A DNA stretch of 64,000 nucleotides, from NCBI GenBank assembly GCA_030549495.1, contig JAUIRK010000292.1, forward strand, positions 679,001-743,000, read 5' to 3'. This stretch comes from Nectonema munidae. Lineage: Eukaryota > Nematomorpha > Nectonematoida > Nectonematidae. This document shows positions 62,001 through 64,000 of this stretch, piece after piece. The stretch's first letter is position 1; every line of letters begins with the position of its first letter. The notes under the pieces are model-generated. The model saw only the letters and a program-made list of their open reading frames with translations, did not search any database and was not told where the DNA came from. The position numbers and the translations under genes were made by a program.

Positions 62001-63751
62001 GGAAATTGGTTGACGTTATTATTTGTCAACGATCCACATAACTTCATTTATGAGTTTAGTATTTTTTACTTCAAGCTATGAGCAAAAGGCAGCTTTCATT
62101 GAAATACTATTATATTAGAAAGGGCTATGCCTAAAATGCCAAGATTCTTTTGCCCTAGTATAAATTTTAATTCCCTATTCGATAGGCTGATAAAATCGGC
62201 CAATAATCAAAAATTTGCCAATAACTATACCAATCAAACAAAAAGCCGATTAGGACGATACCGATCTTGCTTCCTTCAAGTTATATGCAATGTTGCTAGC
62301 CTGTTGGAATGGAAACTATGATTTTATAATTCTTTTAATGTGGAGAGTTACAGCGGGTTCTAGCTGATTGATGTTTCGAAAAAATATATACATATATTAG
62401 CGTATTGTATTTTCAATTAAAAATAATATAACAATGATATGAATTACGTAAATAAACGATATATTTGAAAAAGAAGTTTCCAATGGGATTTAGACAATTT
62501 ATAAATAGAAATCCCATATATTGATTCAAAAATCATCTTCAAAGTTTATAAATGTTACTAAGTAAAATCGAAATAAAATTTTTTTATACACAATTCCGAA
62601 TATTTGATGGTTTTCTTATACAGAGAATAAATAAATCGACTTAAAAAAAATTAATTTTATAGTTTAATAGACAGGTCTGAAAAAAACTTTCTTGCAGTTA
62701 TGACATTTTTCTTACATTTTCATTACTTGGCGGGGAAAGTCCAAACTGACTTAAGATAATTTCAATGGGAGCGAAATTAATACAAAAAATATTTATAAGG
62801 GTAAAATCTATAAACTATACTAAACAAAAATAATTCTAAATGAATCAATATATCAAGCATGACTTCAATAAGACAAGTGACTTTGAATGGTGCTAGATAT
62901 TATTTCACTTCAGTCTGAATTCAATAACCTTCTTATATGTTCAGTTCAGTTGTCGATTTTATTTTTTATTTATTTGTCAACTCTGAGAACAAGATAATGA
63001 TGCAGAAACTTCTTCATGTAAACATCAACCATATAAATTTAAATAGGACAAAATAAAATTTTGTATTTAACAAAATGCTTCTCCTTGAATAAAAAAATTT
63101 TTACAATATCAAATGCAAAACTAACATATAAATAAAGAAGGTTAAATTTTAAGGAGAACATTGATCAACAAAAATAATCGCTAAATTTGAATTATTAATG
63201 CGCCATTTTTATGTAGAGTGGAGTATGATTGGATATCAAAAAATAAACAAGGAATCAATGGAATATAAAATTAAAAAGGTGTCTGTGAGCCATTCGAAAT
63301 AAGCTAGAGAGCCAACCCAAGTATACCCCTGTAATAAAACAACTTACTCTGACTTGTATCCAAAGCGAGAGTATCAGCATCTATAGATTTAGATTTGTGA
63401 TTAATTTGACAAAAACTTGCAAAGACTTCGTTAATTAAAGGCCATTGTTGATCACGACCATTAACTTGCATAAGAACGCAATAGGGAGTAGTTAAACACC
63501 ATTCAACAAAGCAAAATTGCAATAATTGTAAGGAATTCTTAAAAAAGGAAACACTAAATAAATTTTCCTTTTAATCTGAGACATACGCTATATATCATAT
63601 TTTTCTTTTCCCCAAAAGAATTGATTGAAGAGATAAAAGCTTTTGTAATGGAAGTGTTGATTTCGGAATTGAATTGTTGAAGAAAGTGGGAGTACTGACA
63701 AAACAATCTCAAGGAATGACAAGCAATAATACAAATTAATTCATCACTATC
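52878..63751 (-). CDS. RALGAPA1/2: Ral GTPase-activating protein alpha subunit, C-terminal part (10 exons)
   Basis: RALGAPA with RALGAPB forms the TSC-like complex that stimulates GTP hydrolysis on RalA/RalB (and Rheb-family relatives) at endomembranes. Ten phase-compatible exons encode 566 residues plus stop: a helical segment ([14 protein letters not shown]; human SEWIMALPLEVLLQ-like), the pre-GAP domain ([16 protein letters not shown]; human IIVRDLSGKYSWD), and the whole Rap/Ran-GAP domain ([78 protein letters not shown]). The Asn in HIGNDE corresponds to the catalytic Asn thumb of Rap1GAP and tuberin. Profile is RALGAPA, not TSC2, from the VLIVIYP and FGPLF-x-G blocks. The gene extends beyond the right edge. 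Confidence 0.95.
53069..53230 (-). CDS. RALGAPA1/2: RALGAPA GAP-domain exon with catalytic Asn
   Basis: 54 codons, phase 0 at both ends: [47 protein letters not shown]. Human [20 protein letters not shown] and [16 protein letters not shown]. Nearly unchanged, the best-conserved exon in the window. Acceptor ATGAAACAG|A, donor GAC|GTATTA. Confidence 0.97.
53338..53467 (-). repeat. tRNA-derived SINE, family A copy 3
   Basis: In the 381-nt RALGAPA intron 53231-53611. On the minus strand GGGCGTGAGTAAGGTTGGTT, B box GGTTCGATCC and tail CTCGATGAAAACTATG; therefore sense to the host gene. Slightly 3'-truncated relative to the other copies. Confidence 0.8.
53612..53745 (-). CDS. RALGAPA1/2: RALGAPA GAP-domain exon
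   Basis: [20 protein letters not shown] then [13 protein letters not shown], equivalent to human GFMGGL, TPYYATSTVEVIFHVSTRMP. Begins by completing a split Gly (phase 1) and ends in phase 0 at AAA|GTAATC. Confidence 0.95.
55259..55610 (-). pseudogene. hAT remnant, C-terminal coding scrap
   Basis: On the minus strand [20 protein letters not shown] and, after a frame change, [14 protein letters not shown], closely parallel to SDDRLSGQCMLSVHR and NKFGTDRRRLPFLF of the copy at 9245. CAAGGGCGTCCGCAGTAGGC at 55259 leading into G/C runs looks like its terminal repeat. Same hAT family, 3' end only. Confidence 0.7.
57047..57192. mobile_element. Short MITE with GTTGGATTA ends
   Basis: CAGTGTTGGATTAAATAC on the left and the complement of AGTTGGATTACATAT on the right; the interior repeats the ATACAAATG/CATTTGTAT words that also occur at 55690-55760 and 56040-56080, so relatives of this element are scattered through the intron. 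Confidence 0.5.
57517..57743. mobile_element. Palindromic pair of TTAA-type MITEs
   Basis: 57522-57592 and 57632-57702 are inverted copies (AAAATCGTCTGC, AATACAAATCTTCTGCTTTA, CATTAGATATC), ~70-bp arms around a ~40-bp loop. The right half is bounded by GGGTTAACCAGTTAACGACC and CGTTAACGGGTTAAG, i.e. TTAA-type ends, and shares its core (AGACGAT, ACGCAGA) with the MITEs at 36896 and 43806. Confidence 0.65.
57834..58423 (-). CDS. RALGAPA1/2: RALGAPA exons leading into the GAP domain
   Basis: Three exons: 58423-58275 ([17 protein letters not shown], then [16 protein letters not shown]), 58216-58034 ([20 protein letters not shown], then [10 protein letters not shown]) and 57979-57834 ([39 protein letters not shown]). 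The last matches human [35 protein letters not shown]. Introns of 58 and 54 nt, both phase 2. Confidence 0.94.
58424..60518. other. RALGAPA intron (2.1 kb)
   Basis: 59130-59800 reads in broken plus-strand frames like a decayed protein ([17 protein letters not shown], then [18 protein letters not shown]); family unknown. 60045-60160 repeats GTCGACATT/GTCAACATT words with CCTCTTCAAA/CCTCTCCAAA, possibly a transposon end. The minus-strand open frame continuing left from the 60519 donor is not in phase with any exon. Confidence 0.35.
60519..60755 (-). CDS. RALGAPA1/2: RALGAPA pre-GAP domain exon
   Basis: 79 codons, phase 0 at both ends: [36 protein letters not shown], then [15 protein letters not shown]. 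Human VLNNTTLVSCIQI and VRIIVRDLSGKYSWDSA. Acceptor TGTCTTTAG|A, donor GAG|GTAAAT. Confidence 0.94.
60815..61014 (-). CDS. RALGAPA1/2: RALGAPA exon ending at a GC donor
   Basis: [46 protein letters not shown]. Human LLNHLGHYPM and ELSPELFESPNIQ. The ALSSSIF segment is needed for the alignment, so the exon must run to CAG|GCAAAA at 60814, a GC-AG intron of 59 nt; the earlier GT (TAC|GTGGCA) would delete it. A frame on the same strand but shifted (60778-61041) is a shadow. Confidence 0.9.
61015..63347. other. RALGAPA intron (2.3 kb)
   Basis: ATT microsatellite at 61105-61135 and a string of ATAATTTTTC words at 61145-61240. A short exon-like stretch ([11 protein letters not shown], minus, ~62750-62705) is not needed, since the flanking exons already join in phase. 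Confidence 0.4.
63348..63751 (-). CDS. RALGAPA1/2: RALGAPA exons at the right edge
   Basis: 63751-63587 ([20 protein letters not shown], then [13 protein letters not shown]) and 63537-63348 ([20 protein letters not shown], then [13 protein letters not shown]). The second matches the EW-x-x-x-x-P-x-x-VLLQ block of RALGAPA. A 49-nt intron, phase 0, separates them; the second ends CAGA|GTAAGT, phase 1, which fits the next exon at 61014. Confidence 0.88.
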
Positions 63752-64000
63752 CTAAATTATATTATTAAATAGCAATATACGCAGTTATAAATAAGTAAGG
63801 ATAATACAGAAAAATGTACGCCAGAAATAATTTTTTTTCTATAATACTATCATTAACCAAAATGTTAATTTAATTAATAGCTTATTAAATTTGAATATCT
63901 AACTAAACGAAACTCTAACCAACTGTCTTAGTTATTAAAATGACTAATTTTAACTGACACAACGAATGGCTATTTACTCAAAAATATATTAGCTATCAAC

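Noticed and set aside
62705-62750. Extra minus-strand RALGAPA exon ([11 protein letters not shown])
   Set aside because: Flanking exons 63348 and 61014 already join in phase 1 with a sensible alignment, and this stretch has weak borders.

Overview
The window is AT-rich eukaryotic DNA carrying two large, intron-rich host genes that converge tail to tail, embedded in old transposon debris. Both genes belong to animal-typical families (Integrator subunit 8 and the alpha subunit of the Ral GTPase-activating complex), so this is a metazoan. The deep divergence of both proteins, the mostly 50-70 nt introns with a few multi-kb ones, two GC-AG introns, and the mix of hAT, piggyBac-like, pogo/Tigger, IS630/Tc1-like, R1-type LINE and tRNA-derived SINE copies suggest a fast-evolving invertebrate, possibly a cnidarian or parasitic relative. 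That placement is inference from memory of families; no search was run. || Layout: 1-16.4 kb is repeat-rich: a piggyBac-like first exon (minus), a GIY-YIG endonuclease scrap, a broken Tigger transposase, a diverged ~145-bp tandem array, a hAT remnant with a nested MITE, an R1-like LINE and a ZBED5-type hAT copy abutting its cut end. || 16.4-48.5 kb (plus) is INTS8, rebuilt here as 25 coding exons whose phases close to a 967-residue protein (human is about 995). Its long introns hold a complete 2.8-kb TIR transposon with a transposase of a family I cannot name, nested hAT MITEs, tRNA-derived SINEs and TTAA-flanked MITEs. || 48.5-52.9 kb is the 3'-3' intergenic gap, with a hAT MITE containing a SINE, an IS630-like element with elaborate terminal repeats, and an unidentified plus-strand coding tract. 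|| 52.9-63.8 kb (minus) is the C-terminal third of RALGAPA, ten exons (566 codons plus stop) including the whole Rap/Ran-GAP domain with its catalytic asparagine region; the gene continues past the right edge. || INTS8 (transcription/snRNA 3' processing, PP2A link) and RALGAPA (small-GTPase control) have no known functional connection; they are simply neighbours. No rRNA, convincing tRNA gene, CRISPR array or bacterial feature was seen.
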